64,000 bases of DNA from Stenogyne calaminthoides (taxonomy: Eukaryota > Streptophyta > Magnoliopsida > Lamiales > Lamiaceae): the NCBI GenBank assembly GCA_037126765.1, contig JBBCBC010000033.1, positions 9,934,085-9,998,084 of the forward strand. The letters run 5' to 3'. The notes under the pieces are model-generated. The model made no database searches. It saw only the letters and a list, made by a program, of their open reading frames with translations, and was not told where the DNA came from. Shown here one piece after another: positions 1-10,472 of the stretch (position 1 is the stretch's first letter; each line of letters starts with the position of its first letter). The translations under genes and the position numbers were made by a program.

Positions 1-146
1 GCGAGTCCTCCATGGGGTACCCTTTCCCCGTGGGAGCATCGGCGGGTACGGCGGGACAAACACTGCCTCCCGGATACATAGTGGTTATAAGAAGACAATT
101 ACCCCTCTTCGATAGTTCTGATTCCTTGGCTTGGTTGGCACATGCC
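1..146 (+). pseudogene. Gypsy-type gag fragment, left part
   Basis: From about position 96 one frame reads QLPLFDSSDSLAWLAHA, which resembles the N-terminal part of the retrotransposon gag domain of Ty3/Gypsy elements (usual pattern: P-x-F-D-G-x-D-P-x-x-W). The gag frame resumes at 14080, after the inserted Copia element and one copy of the ATGCC target duplication. The first codons after the junction include an in-frame TAG, so the gene was dead or has died since. Bases 1-95 are probably upstream gag or leader sequence, but I recognise nothing specific there. Confidence 0.6.
142..146. repeat. Target site duplication ATGCC (left copy)
   Basis: ATGCC directly precedes the TGTTGG terminus and is repeated at 14075-14079 directly after the other terminus. 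This supports insertion of the Copia element as a unit. Confidence 0.9.
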
Positions 147-1990
147 TGTTGGGGAATAAGTTGCACAGATCTATTCGGGGTGAATATTTAAATACAAATT
201 TAATTCTTATAATTATTATTAGCATGAATTAATCCTATATTAATTCAAATAATAATCCAACAACATATCATGCATATAAAAATTCACGTAAAACCTACGC
301 ATGCGGAATTCTACGAGTTTACGTGAACGTACCTCTTGGGATGATAGTGATCTGGCAGATTAGACTAACCAAAAGAACTTCCCAAGTATTCCCTTAGCCA
401 TCGTTCGACTATCCGGTGGAAGGACACTTGTGAACGATTTAACAAAAGGAAAATAAATTATGTTGCACCACCTTTGTGGATTTACTAATTTTTCCAGCAC
501 ATGGAATTGTACTTGGGAATGAAAGAATCATCCCCTATTTATAGAAAGCATAAGGTGGTCAATTTTTTAGGCCAAAAATAATGTGGGAAAATCTTTTCTT
601 GATCTCCAAGAAATCTTGAATATATCTCCTATATTCTTTCTCCCATAATTATAATATTCCATAAAATCCCACCTACTCTTTTATTATGGTAATTTTCGAA
701 AATATAGGGTACCAAGAATCCAAGATTTGGATCTTCTTGAATTTATGAGATATTCTTGTATTTCAAGAAATACATATCTTCCATAATATTTTTTCAAGAA
801 AATCAAGAAAATCTTTCTTGCCCACTATATTTCAAAATTTTCGAAATCTTTATTATAGATAACAAAGTGGGAGATTTCTTGAATTTAATGAGATAATCTT
901 GTATTCCAAGAATACATATCTTCATTCCATAACAAAATTCAAAGAAAATCTTTCTCTCAACTTATCCATAATTTTCAAAATTAATAGGGAAAAATAAGCA
1001 ACAATATTTATTTTATTTTAATCACCTTTTTCAGTTAATGGACTATATGTTGGGCTACTCAGGGGGCCTTTAGAAGAATTAAGATTGGACCTTCTAATGG
1101 ACCTTGAATATCTAATATTGAGCCACAATATTATTCAAGCCCATTAATATTAATTAATCCCACTACATAATTAATATTGCACTATTCATCTTAACCCATA
1201 TTACAGTCAATATGACTCCCGGTTATTATTTCCCATGTTTAAGATTATCTAGCCCATTAATTAATTCAAGCCACTGAAATAGCTTTCCATTAATTAATAT
1301 CTTTTATCCTTGGTCAAGAAACGGTTCAACATTATTATCCATACCGGAAACTAATTCCACTTGCAAGATTTGGTATGATAAAGCTTATGAACCTCCCAAG
1401 GGGGCAAATCAAACAAGCGTACTTGCACACGATTCTTCGTATTAAATCTTAGCAATCACATGTGACTAATAATATTGCCCAAGATAAAAAGTATTGAATC
1501 TCGTTGATTCTCTACCCATGATAAGTCAAAGCAATAGTTACCAATCACACGTGATCCTATTTAAGGAACGAAGATTAAGAAATAACGAACCACTGAGGTC
1601 TAATTCTTCCTTATTCAGTTCTGAAGAATTTGTCCTCCTGTAGGTCCTATTCAGTGCATCAGTCATGCACTAGTTTAATCTCTTGGTCAAGACAAGCCAA
1701 TCCGAGCCTTACACTTCAACCTTTCGCGATGGGTTGTTCATTTCCATCTAGGTCGTGAATGGCGTACTTTTAGTTACAAGGGACTGTTAATTTAATCTTC
1801 TGTGATCTGGTATCACTAAATTAACTACAATGTAACACGTACGACTTATTGAACAGTTATGCAGTAAATATATGTAACATTCGATAATATTTAAAGCATC
1901 AGTGATAAACAATTTATTTCAGTAAATAAGTCCGAAATTCAGTTTTGATTATACAAAGTAAAAAGCATACTTTCTAGTATAATCCCAACA
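147..1990 (-). repeat. Copia 3' LTR (left copy, about 1.84 kb)
   Basis: Bounded by TGTTGGGG and CCCAACA and near-identical to the right LTR once the nested insertion is removed (1844 against about 1842 bases). By eye the pair differs at about 2% of positions, mostly substitutions. The LTR is unusually long for Copia. It has no ORF of note, and AT-rich stretches alternate with short CTTGAATT/AAGAAAT-type direct repeats around 600-960. Confidence 0.92.
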
Positions 1991-2001
1991 ATCTCCCACT
2001 T
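1991..2001 (-). other. Polypurine tract of the Copia element
   Basis: Directly next to the 3' LTR the minus strand reads AAGTGGGAGAT, a purine-rich primer for plus-strand synthesis. A partial second copy, ATTATCCCACTTATACTC in plus-strand terms, lies near 2085. Confidence 0.75.
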
Positions 2002-2089
2002 ATACTCAAAGTCTGCTTTTAAGTATACTACAACATGTCTCGTGTAGTCTGTGACATCTAATGTCACCTACACGAACCTAATAATTTAT

Positions 2090-2642
2090 CCCACTTATAC
2101 TCAAATCAGATTGGCAACGGTCTTGACACCCATTCCTTCCACATGTCTCTCGAATGTATTCAGAGGCAGACCCTTTGTGAATGGATTAGCTAGGTTGTCT
2201 TTCGACGCGATCTATACCACCTCTATATCTCCTCTCTTAACGATTTCTCGTATAAGATGTCTTTCCTCCAGTGTGCTTGTTTGACTCGTGGACTCTTGGT
2301 TCCCTTGAATTTGCAACTGCCCCTAACAAATATTGTTAGACAAATTCGGAACTCCATCCAAGTCCACTAAGAAGGTCTAGAGCCAAATCGGTTCTTTCAC
2401 TGCTTCACAAGCAGCTACTTACCCGACTTCCATGGTTGAGTCAGTGATGCATTTCTGCTTCACACTTGTCCATTTGATGGCTACACTTCCCAAATGGAAA
2501 CACACGAACTGAGGCAGATAGTTTCTGGAATCTAAGTCTGATTGGAAATCCGAGTCCGTGTAGCCAATGGAGATTGGACTATCTGACTGATAAATCAACA
2601 TTCTATCCCGAGTTCTTTTCAAATACTTCAGAATGTTTTTAA
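2090..2642 (-). pseudogene. Copia RNase H domain (decayed)
   Basis: Minus-strand fragments show the Ty1/Copia RNase H pattern: GYTDSDFQSDLDSR (first catalytic Asp), then a segment like AIKWTSVKQKCITDSTMEV, where intact copies continue into the Glu-containing AEY box. Further down, a short frame at 2051-2280 in plus-strand terms corresponds to the usual tail with DNLANPFTKGLP. Stops and frameshifts separate the pieces. In an intact element this domain removes the RNA of the RNA-DNA hybrid during reverse transcription. Confidence 0.7.
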
Positions 2643-3579
2643 CTATCGTCCAATGCTCTTTTCCCGGTTACTTTGATATCTAGCCACCATGCCAATGGCA
2701 AAGCAGATATCCGGTCTCATACACAACATTGCATACATAAGGCTTCCGACAGCCGAAGCATAAGGAATACCTCTTATGTCATCTATCTCCTTTTGCGTCT
2801 TAGGGGACATTTGCTTGGATAGATGAATTCCATGCCTGAAAGGTACGAAGCCTTTCTTGGAATCTTGCATGCCGAATCGTTTCAAGACAGTGTCTATGTA
2901 TGAAGCTTGCGATAAGCCTATCATCATTTTCTTGCGATCTCGAGTGATCTTGATCCCAAGGATGTGTCCGGCTTCCCCTAAGTCTTTCATATCAAACTGT
3001 TTTGAAAGCCATGCCCTTACGTCGATAACACCTTTACATCGTTCCCGATGATCGAAATGTCATCTACGATAGTACTAAGAATACCAATGCGCTTCCGACA
3101 CGCTTTTTATACACACAACTTTCAAACTCGTTTTGATCGAACCCATAAGACTTTATAACATGATCAAAACATTGGTTCCAAGCTCTGGATGCCTGTTTGA
3201 GTCCGTAAATGGACTTCATGAGCTTACAAAATAGGTGTTCTTGGCCTTTTTCAATGAAGCCTTGGGGTTGTTGCATATAGATCTCCTCATCAAGACTTCC
3301 TTTAAGGAAAGCTGTCTTGACATCCATTTGCCAGATTTCTAAGTCGAAATGCGCAGCAATCGATAAGAGAATACGGATAGACTTGAGCATGGCTACTGGC
3401 GAAAAAGTTTCCTCATAATCGATCCCTTCTTTCTGAGTATAACCTTTAGCCACTAGTCTTGCTTTGAAGGTTTCAACCTTCCCGTCCGGTCCTCTTTTTC
3501 TCTTATATACCCACTTGCATCCAATGGGTTTGACCCCATTAAGTGGTTCGACTAGCTCCCACACTCTGTTATGAAACAC
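2643..3579 (-). pseudogene. Copia reverse transcriptase (RVT_2), frame broken at the active site
   Basis: The first part (3064-3579) carries KWVYKRKRGPDGKVETFKAR, LVAKGYTQKEGIDYEETFSP, QMDVKTAFLKGSLDEEIYM and KSIYGLKQASRAWN, the hallmarks of RVT_2. The second part (2643-2990) carries MKDLGEAGHILGIKI and YASAVGSLMYAMLCMRPDI. The catalytic YVDD box should lie around 3063-3075. There the minus strand shows the right bases with one extra base, so the frame changes inside the box. RT activity is therefore lost. It would copy the element RNA into cDNA in cytoplasmic particles. Confidence 0.88.
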
Positions 3580-3739
3580 TTAACCTATTTCGGTTTTTCA
3601 TTCTTTGTTTTGCCAAGAATCAGATCCTTGTCTTGGAGTGCCTCGTCATATGTCCATGGGTCTGATTCGTCTTGTCCGGGAATCAAGTCCGAGGACTCTC
3701 CTATTCCCATGAATCTCTCGGTGTCTTACAACCCTCCCA

Positions 3740-4775
3740 CTACAGACGAGGCTCGGTTGTGAAAGTGTGTCGCTTCGGTATATCATTTAGTACAGTTGGC
3801 ATTGAGGTTTGCCCTCTTAGCTCATTTAAGGTAATCTCACTTCTGGGTCTTCTTTCGTTCATATAGTCTTCTTCCAAAAATCTAAAGTGGGTGCTAATGA
3901 CCACCTTTTGATCTTCGGGACCATAGAACATACACCCTTTTGTTCCCTCGGGGTATCCTACAAACAACCTTAATTACGATCGAGGATCCAATTTACTGGC
4001 TTCCTTGTCCAACACGTAGGGCCTGACACCCCAAATTCTCATGTGTCTCATACTAGGCTTGCGCCCCGGTCCACAATTCTTTGGGAGTTTTGGGAACCGA
4101 TTTGGATGGCACCAAGTTCGTAATGTAAGCTGCTTTTTTCAAGGCATGACCCCGAGCGACTTGGGAAGATCCGCATAACTCATCATAGATCTAACCATTT
4201 CCAAAAGAGTTCGTTTCTTTTCTCTCTGCAACCCCGTTTTGTTGAGGGGTTCCGGGTGCAGTGAGCTGGGATGCAATCCCTTCATCAGATTAGTAGTTCA
4301 AAAACTCATCGCTGAGGTATTCGCCTCCACGATTAGATCGTAGAGACTTGATCGTTTTCCCCTATGATTCTCTGCTTGAGCCTTAAATTCTTTGAATTTC
4401 TCAAAGGTCTCAGATTTATGCTTCATAAGGAAAATATAACCGTACCTTGAGTAATCATCAATAAAAGTGACAAAATACTCATAACCTCCTCTTGCTTTGG
4501 TTGACATTGGACCACATACATCTGTGAAGCGATCTCTAACACTTCTTTGGCTCTATTCCCTTGGCTCCAAATGCCCTCTTGGTCATTTTACCTCCAAACA
4601 TGATTCGCGGGTTGGAATTGGTTCAACTTGGAGAAGCTCCATGAACCGCTCTTTTACCAACCTTTGGATCCTCTTTGGATTTATATGACCTAATCTTAGA
4701 TGCCAAAGAAGTGTCTCGTTCTCACGATGAATGAACGCTTTTCTCGGAAAACAGTTGATGTGTTATAGGATGCAT
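3740..4775 (-). pseudogene. Copia integrase (decayed)
   Basis: At 4298-4507 the frame reads YEYFVTFIDDYSRYGYIFLM, the rve integrase core with its first catalytic Asp. At 3740-3967 it reads VGYPEGTKGCMFYGPEDQKV, the conserved C-terminal integrase region of Copia elements (usually FVGYP-x-x-T-x-G-Y-x-F-Y). The part between is out of frame, and several stops and indels interrupt the gene. Integrase would insert the cDNA into host chromatin. Confidence 0.8.
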
Positions 4776-5096
4776 TTAAGTGAGTGGTGTGCCACGATTA
4801 ATTGTATAGAGATTATTCGACAACGTTCCATGACAGATAAATTTATCAAAATGAGAAATGGTAACAACTTTATTAAAAGTAACCGAATATCCATCATGAA
4901 AAAGTTTAGAAACTGAAATTAAATTCTTTCTAAAACTTGGAACGTAAAGAACATCTCTAAGAATTAAAACTCTGTCTTCAAAAGACAGGTGCACTTCTCC
5001 CACTGCTTCAGCTGCCACTCTCGTAGCATCGCCCAGTGTGATGAGGATCTCACTTCCACTTAGTTGCGGTCCGCTGAACCCCAGAATGTGAAACAA
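4776..5096 (-). pseudogene. Copia protease C-terminus and GAG-pre-integrase region
   Basis: The frame contains a loop-like GDATRVAAEAVGEVHLSF and then LRDVLYVPSFRKNLISVSKL, the classic segment between protease and integrase in Copia polyproteins. It continues the aspartic protease begun in the neighbouring frame (5060-5284), so a frameshift lies near 5090. The downstream H-x3-H-x-C-x2-C zinc-binding part is not readable in one frame. Confidence 0.78.
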
Positions 5097-5284
5097 ACAT
5101 GATCAGTGGATCCCGTATCCACCACCCATAAATGGGAGGCATACGCCGCTAAACAAGTTTCAACAACTAGTGCGTGAGAATTACCTTTCCTTCCTCTCCT
5201 TTTGGGATTGGAACAGGCTGACCTCCAATGTCCTTTCTCCCAGCAATTAAAACATATTCCTTTTGGTCCTTTCTTGACACCCAA
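5060..5284 (-). pseudogene. Copia gag zinc knuckle and aspartic protease start
   Basis: CFNCWEKGHWRSAC is a CCHC zinc knuckle (C-x2-C-x4-H-x4-C), which binds RNA in gag. About 35 residues later comes WVVDTGSTDHVC, the retropepsin active site of Copia proteases (D-T/S-G). The frame is lost just after, and the protease continues in the next frame (4776-5096). The gag frame upstream (5290-5940) ends in a stop only a few bases before this piece. Confidence 0.85.
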
Positions 5285-5289
5285 ACAAA

Positions 5290-5940
5290 TTAACCGCCTT
5301 TTTTCTCACTTTTCTTAGTGATGAGTTTGCGTTGGTTCTGACCACTTTCCTTTTCTTGAGACTTGCCTTCCACTGGCCTAGATCTCGAGAAAAGACTTTT
5401 GGTCACCAATGCTTCGTCTTTCTTTCCTAAATGCTTCTCTACTTTCTCCAAGGCTTCTTGTAGGATATCCATAGTAAACATGTGATCACTCATCACAAAA
5501 CTACAGTAAAATCCATCGAAGCTCCTTGGCAGAGTTAGCAACAGAAATTCAATTTGGGCCTCATCACAATACTTAGTTCCGAGATAAGCCAGTTTTTGAA
5601 AATGGTGTTTGACTCTGAGAACATGCTCCCTTATAAGTGTTCCCTCAGCCATCTTTAGCCTAGCCACGTCGTCATTTTTAAACTGATTGATCATGCGGTC
5701 TTTTGTTAAAAACATTTCTTCAAGACTTTGCATAATTTCCGCAGGAGACTCAACACCTTCATGAATGTGTCTCAAATCATCAGACAGTGAAGTCAAGATT
5801 ACACGTTTCATGGGTTCATTGGACTGCTCCCAAATATTATACTCATGTCTCTCCGTGTCAGGTGATTCATCAATAGGCTTACGTGGTTTGGGTACATCAA
5901 GAATCCAATAATGTTTTTGTGCAGGTAGGACAAAACTCAT
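5290..5940 (-). CDS. Copia gag (UBN2-type), 216 aa
   Basis: This 216-residue frame resembles the gag domain of plant Copia elements. Family-like pieces are LTSLSDDLRHIHEGVESPAE, MFLTKDRMINQFKNDD, FQKLAYLGTKYCDEAQIEFL and LLTLPRSFDGFYCSFVMSD. The tail is rich in Lys, Gln and Ser. In intact relatives gag forms the virus-like particle, and the CCHC knuckle follows in frame. Here a stop separates gag from the knuckle at 5284-5290. The ATG at 5938-5940 is the first in frame. The usual N-terminal L-x-G-x-N-Y-x-x-W segment is absent, so the true start may lie further upstream and be lost. Confidence 0.72.
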   Translation of the reverse strand: MSFVLPAQKHYWILDVPKPRKPIDESPDTERHEYNIWEQSNEPMKRVILTSLSDDLRHIHEGVESPAEIMQSLEEMFLTKDRMINQFKNDDVARLKMAEGTLIREHVLRVKHHFQKLAYLGTKYCDEAQIEFLLLTLPRSFDGFYCSFVMSDHMFTMDILQEALEKVEKHLGKKDEALVTKSLFSRSRPVEGKSQEKESGQNQRKLITKKSEKKGG

Positions 5941-7574
5941 ATTTCATTTCCAAACATTATAGTTTTCGCCAGTTAATTGGTGTTCTTTGAGTGTATATAA
6001 CAGTGGATTAAAAGGTTGCGACATGATGAACTGAAATAAATAATAATATGCATAAGCACAAATATATCACAAGGTTTGATCACATGCATCACATTAAAAT
6101 CTCAAAAAAAAAATATGAACATGCATCAGCCAACATCTCAAAACAGTTTAAATAAGCCATGTGGGGTGGGTCATTATTTAAACACATTTAAGCAGGTTAC
6201 AAACAAGAACAGTTACAAACCTTTAATATCCAGATTAATAGTTGGCTCCCACTTGACCAATATAAAATTGACAGGGACTTCGGGGAAGTATATGCATATC
6301 AATTTTATACCTAAGTAATAACCATGATTAAATACAAGATTATTATTTCGTTTTGAACGAGCCTCGTGGGGAGGGTCATCGTATCCACTAGTAATAACCC
6401 ACAATCATCCATTTGGAATTCAGTCATGTGAAAGCTATCTTATGACCGTCCCGTGGGGGGAATTTCTCCAAAAGAATTCACAAATAAATAAATCATGGAG
6501 GTCAAAATTAATTCAATTTTATTATCTGGAATAAAATTGTCAATTAATTATTTAAACATACTTAGTAATTTTGAAGATTAGATTTTTCATTTGGGCAACT
6601 CTCATGCAAACAAATTTAAACAAATTAAATAAAGCATAAGATAGCACAAAATAAATCAAGCAAAACAGAAAAATAAACATATTGGGCACAAATTATCCAA
6701 TTGTCATGGTTTAATTTTTCTTGGCTTGATCTTGAAAGAAACACCGCCTTGAATTTCTCCCACTCGATCGTCTCTAAAAAGATACTCCGTCTCGAACGCC
6801 ACGCCAAAATATTTCGCGGCAATGATGCACGCTTCATCCGCCGACCACTTGGCGGAGTTCACCTCTCGGCGGGCCTTCAGCGCGTCGCCCGATCAGCGCC
6901 TCGCAGACGCCTCGGCGGTCCGACACTTCTCGGCGACGCGGAATCACGCAGATCCGGCTCGCATCCGCCACAAGATCGCATCGTATCGATGCATGCTCAC
7001 CGGCCGTGCCTCACCCACGGTTCTCGGCACAAGACGTCCCAAGACGCGCCCGTCGCGCCATCCGCCTCCATCCGCTGGTCGCTCGGGCCACAAGTGCGGG
7101 TGCGCTTGCGCCCGCCCGTGCGGGCGGTTGCTCAGATCTCTCGGCCTCGCCCGCCAAGCCCGTCGTGCTGCTGCAAGCGTCCGTGTCCGCACGCGATGCC
7201 TCCTTGGCATGTTTCATGAGACGACGCCGCCGCTACGCCGGTTACGATTTTGTCCTTTAATTCTTCGTCTCCGTCCTCATTTTCGATCCGGTTACAATTT
7301 ATTTACAAAAAATAAATAAACCTAGATCTAGACTAGTCTATTACATTGATCAAATCAAACAAATCCTAATCTACTCGTGGATTTTCTCACGAGGCAAAAC
7401 GAATCCGAACGAATCGAATTAAAAACCACAATTTATATGCATGCATAAATAAACACATTAAATTCCATGACAATTGGATACCTGCAAAATAGATCTAGCA
7501 ATTCTACTATCCAATTTCAAATTTAATGTCAATGAATTAAATTACAATTTAAAAAATTCAGTGCCCGAAACCGT
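5941..7574 (-). other. Long untranslated leader of the Copia element
   Basis: About 1.6 kb between the gag start and the PBS holds no recognisable protein. The distal part (5941-6700) is AT-rich, with short repeats around GTGGGGAGGGTCAT-like motifs. The middle part (about 6780-7250) is strikingly GC-rich with open frames on both strands. These frames lack similarity I can name and probably reflect base composition. Confidence 0.6.
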
Positions 7575-7587
7575 GGCTCTGATACCA
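7575..7587 (-). other. Primer binding site of the Copia element (initiator tRNA-Met)
   Basis: The minus strand reads TGGTATCAGAGCC two bases inside the 5' LTR. This matches the 3' end of plant initiator tRNA-Met, the usual Copia primer. It fixes the element's orientation. Confidence 0.9.
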
Positions 7588-7589
7588 GT

Positions 7590-9239
7590 TGTTGGGGAAA
7601 AAGTTGCACAGATCTATTCGGGGTGAATATTTAAATACAAATTTAATTCTTATAATTATTATTAGCATGAATTAATCCTATATTAATTCAAATAATAATC
7701 CAACAACATATCATGCATATAAAAATTCACGTAAAACCTACGCATGCGGAATTCTACGAGTTTACGTGAACGTACCTCTTGGGATGACAGTGATCTGGCA
7801 GATTAGACTAACCAAAAGAACTTCCCAAGTATTCCCTTAGCCCTCGTTCGACTATCCGGTGGAAGGACACTTGTGAACGATTTAACAAAAGGAAAATAAA
7901 TTATGTTGCACCACCTTTGTGGATTTACTAATTTTTCCAGCACATGGAATTGTACTTGAGAATGAAAGAATCATCCCCTATTTATAGAGCATAAGGTGGT
8001 CGAATTTTTAGGCCAAAAATAATGTGGGAAAATCTTTTCTTGATCTCCAAGAAATCTTGAATATATCTCCTATATTCTTTCTCCCATAATTATAATATTC
8101 CATAAAATCCCACCGATTCTTTTATTATGGTAATTTTAAAAAATATAGGGTACCAAGAATCCAAGATTTGGATCTTCTTGAATTTATGAGATATTCTTGT
8201 ATTTCAAGAAATACATATCTTCCATAATATATTTTCAAGAAAATCAAGAAAATCTTTCTTGCCCACTATATTTCAAAATTTTCGAAATCTTTATTGTAGA
8301 TAACCAAGTGGGAGATTTCTTGAATTTAATGAGATAATCTTGTATTCCAAGAATACATATCTTCATTCCATAAAAAAATTCAAAGAAAATCTTTCTCCCA
8401 ACTTATCCATAATTTTCGAAATTAATAGGGAAAAATAAGCAACAATATTTATTTTATTTTAATCACATTTTTCAGTTAATGGACTATATGTTGGGCTACT
8501 CAGGGGGCCTTTAGGAGAATTAAGATTGAACCTTCTAATGGACCTTGAATATCTAATATTGAGCCACAATATTATTCAAGCCCATAAATATTAATTAATC
8601 CCACTACATAATTAATATTGTGTTATCCATCTTAACCCATATTACAGTCAATATGACTCCCGGTTATTATTTCCCATGTTTAAGATTATCTAGCCCATTA
8701 ATTAATTCAAGCCACTGAAATAGCTTTCCATTAATTAATATCTTTTATCCTTGGTCAATGAACGGTTCAACATTATTATCCATACCGGAAACTAATTCCA
8801 CTTGCAAGATTTGGTATGATAAAGCTTATGAACCTCCCAAGGGGGCAAATCAAACAAGCGTACTTGCACACGATTCTTCGTATTAAATCTTAGCAATCAC
8901 ATGTGACTAATAATATTGTCCAAGATAAAAAGTATTGAATCTCGTTGATGCTCTACCCATGATAAGTCAAAGCAATAGTTACCAATCACACGTGATCCTA
9001 TTTAAGGAACGAAGATTAAGAAATAACGAACCACTGAGGTCTAATTCTTCCTTATTCAGTTCTGAAGAATTTGTCCTCTTGTAGGTCATATTCAGTGCAT
9101 CAGTGATGCACTAGTATAATCTCTTGGTCAAGACAAGCCAATCTGAGCCTTACACTTCAACCTTTCGCGATGGGTTGTTCATTTCCATCTAGGTCGTGAA
9201 TGACGTACTTTTAGTTACAAGGGACTGTTAATTTAATCT
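7590..9239 (-). repeat. Copia 5' LTR, part 1 (right copy)
   Basis: This repeats 147 onward. It is interrupted at 9240 by a nested LTR element and resumes at 13883. The last five bases (AATCT, 9235-9239) are the target duplication of the nested element. Confidence 0.92.
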
Positions 9240-10459
9240 TGTTGGTCCCGGTGGGAAAACCTATTATGCGCGTGCGAAAGCAAGACGTTTGATTTCGGTG
9301 CATATAAAACAGGGATGAGGGCAGAGTGCTTCAATTTTTTTTTTTAACTTTTGAGCTCATGTGTGTGCTTTGCTTATAAACGAATGCGTATGACAAGTAT
9401 AAACATAAAGCAGTAAACAACACAGCAATATATAGTGGTTCGGACAACCACCCTACATCCACTCTCCTCTCTCTGGGAAATTCCTTCAAACGGACTTATC
9501 ACCCTCCACGGGATTGCCAATAGATATTTACCAAGCTCACACTTTCGGCGGACTTATAACCCTCTCTCGGGTTCGCCTCGGGACTTATCACCCTCCACGG
9601 GATTGCCTCTGAGATGTTTAACGAGTTCACACTCCATCGGGACTTATCACCCTCACTCGGGTTTGCCTAACAACTACCTCACTTCACCACTTTGGGTTTG
9701 GGTTTTGGTGTTGTCTCCAACTATGGTGAGATTTTCCCTTACAATGGTTTAGCCTCAATGCTAAGGTTGGGAAAAATCTCTCAAAGCTTATGATACATCG
9801 TGGGTTGCTTAGATTGGGTTCTAGAACACTCTTTGAATATATTCAGATATCTATAGGCTTGTGTTCTAGGGTGGGAATGCTTTAGGCTATAACACTCTTT
9901 GGCTCAGTAGCATTGTTGCTTATCTTTTTAGCACTTCCACACAATAATCGATAATGAAGGAAGAACTTGTATTTATAGTGTGGATTTGAATGTTACCGTT
10001 GGAGAGAGTCACATTCAAATCCATACTATTCTTTATGAAGTTCTGCAGACTTTTCTGGTGGTTGTCTTCCTCTCGTTGGTCCACGTCCACCGGATTCCAA
10101 CGGCTATATTCCTCGACTTGATTGCCTCGGAACATTCGGGATATCTTGAGCATTCAAGATATTCTTGAAGTCTTGATAATTCTTGTGCCTTCAGATATTT
10201 CTCTCGAGTCTTGAGTTCTCTGAACCTTGATTTTCTCTCGAGCCTTGATTTCTCGAGTCTTGAGTTCTCGATATCCCTCTTGAGTCTTGATAAAAACTAA
10301 CTTTGTTCTATATCTGCCGACTATACACTGCGATAATATCCTGAACACTCTAAAACCGAATCTGATTCATCTATCAAGATTATCCCGAACATGTCATACT
10401 CGGGGTTTTTGGGATCTAATCAAAATCATATAATCTTTTATTAAATTCATCTCCCAACA
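9240..10459 (-). repeat. 3' LTR of the nested element
   Basis: 1220 bases, starting TGTTGGTCCC and ending CCCAACA in plus terms. It contains three to four tandem copies of a unit with GACTTATCACCCTC-CACGGGATTGCC between 9490 and 9670, and a CTTGAGTCTTGA-rich segment at 10145-10290. It differs from its partner LTR by many small clustered indels. Confidence 0.88.
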
Positions 10460-10472
10460 ATTTCCCCCTTTT
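10460..10472 (-). other. Polypurine tract of the nested element
   Basis: The minus strand reads AAAAGGGGGAAAT directly next to the 3' LTR. The adjoining TGATGATGC is the same as at the Sirevirus-like LTR end at 56480-56510. Confidence 0.8.

Noticed and set aside
6701..7319. Overlapping open frames of 68-172 residues on both strands in the GC-rich leader
   Set aside because: They overlap in up to five frames, have no recognisable domain and follow from the lack of AT-rich stop codons in a GC-rich block.
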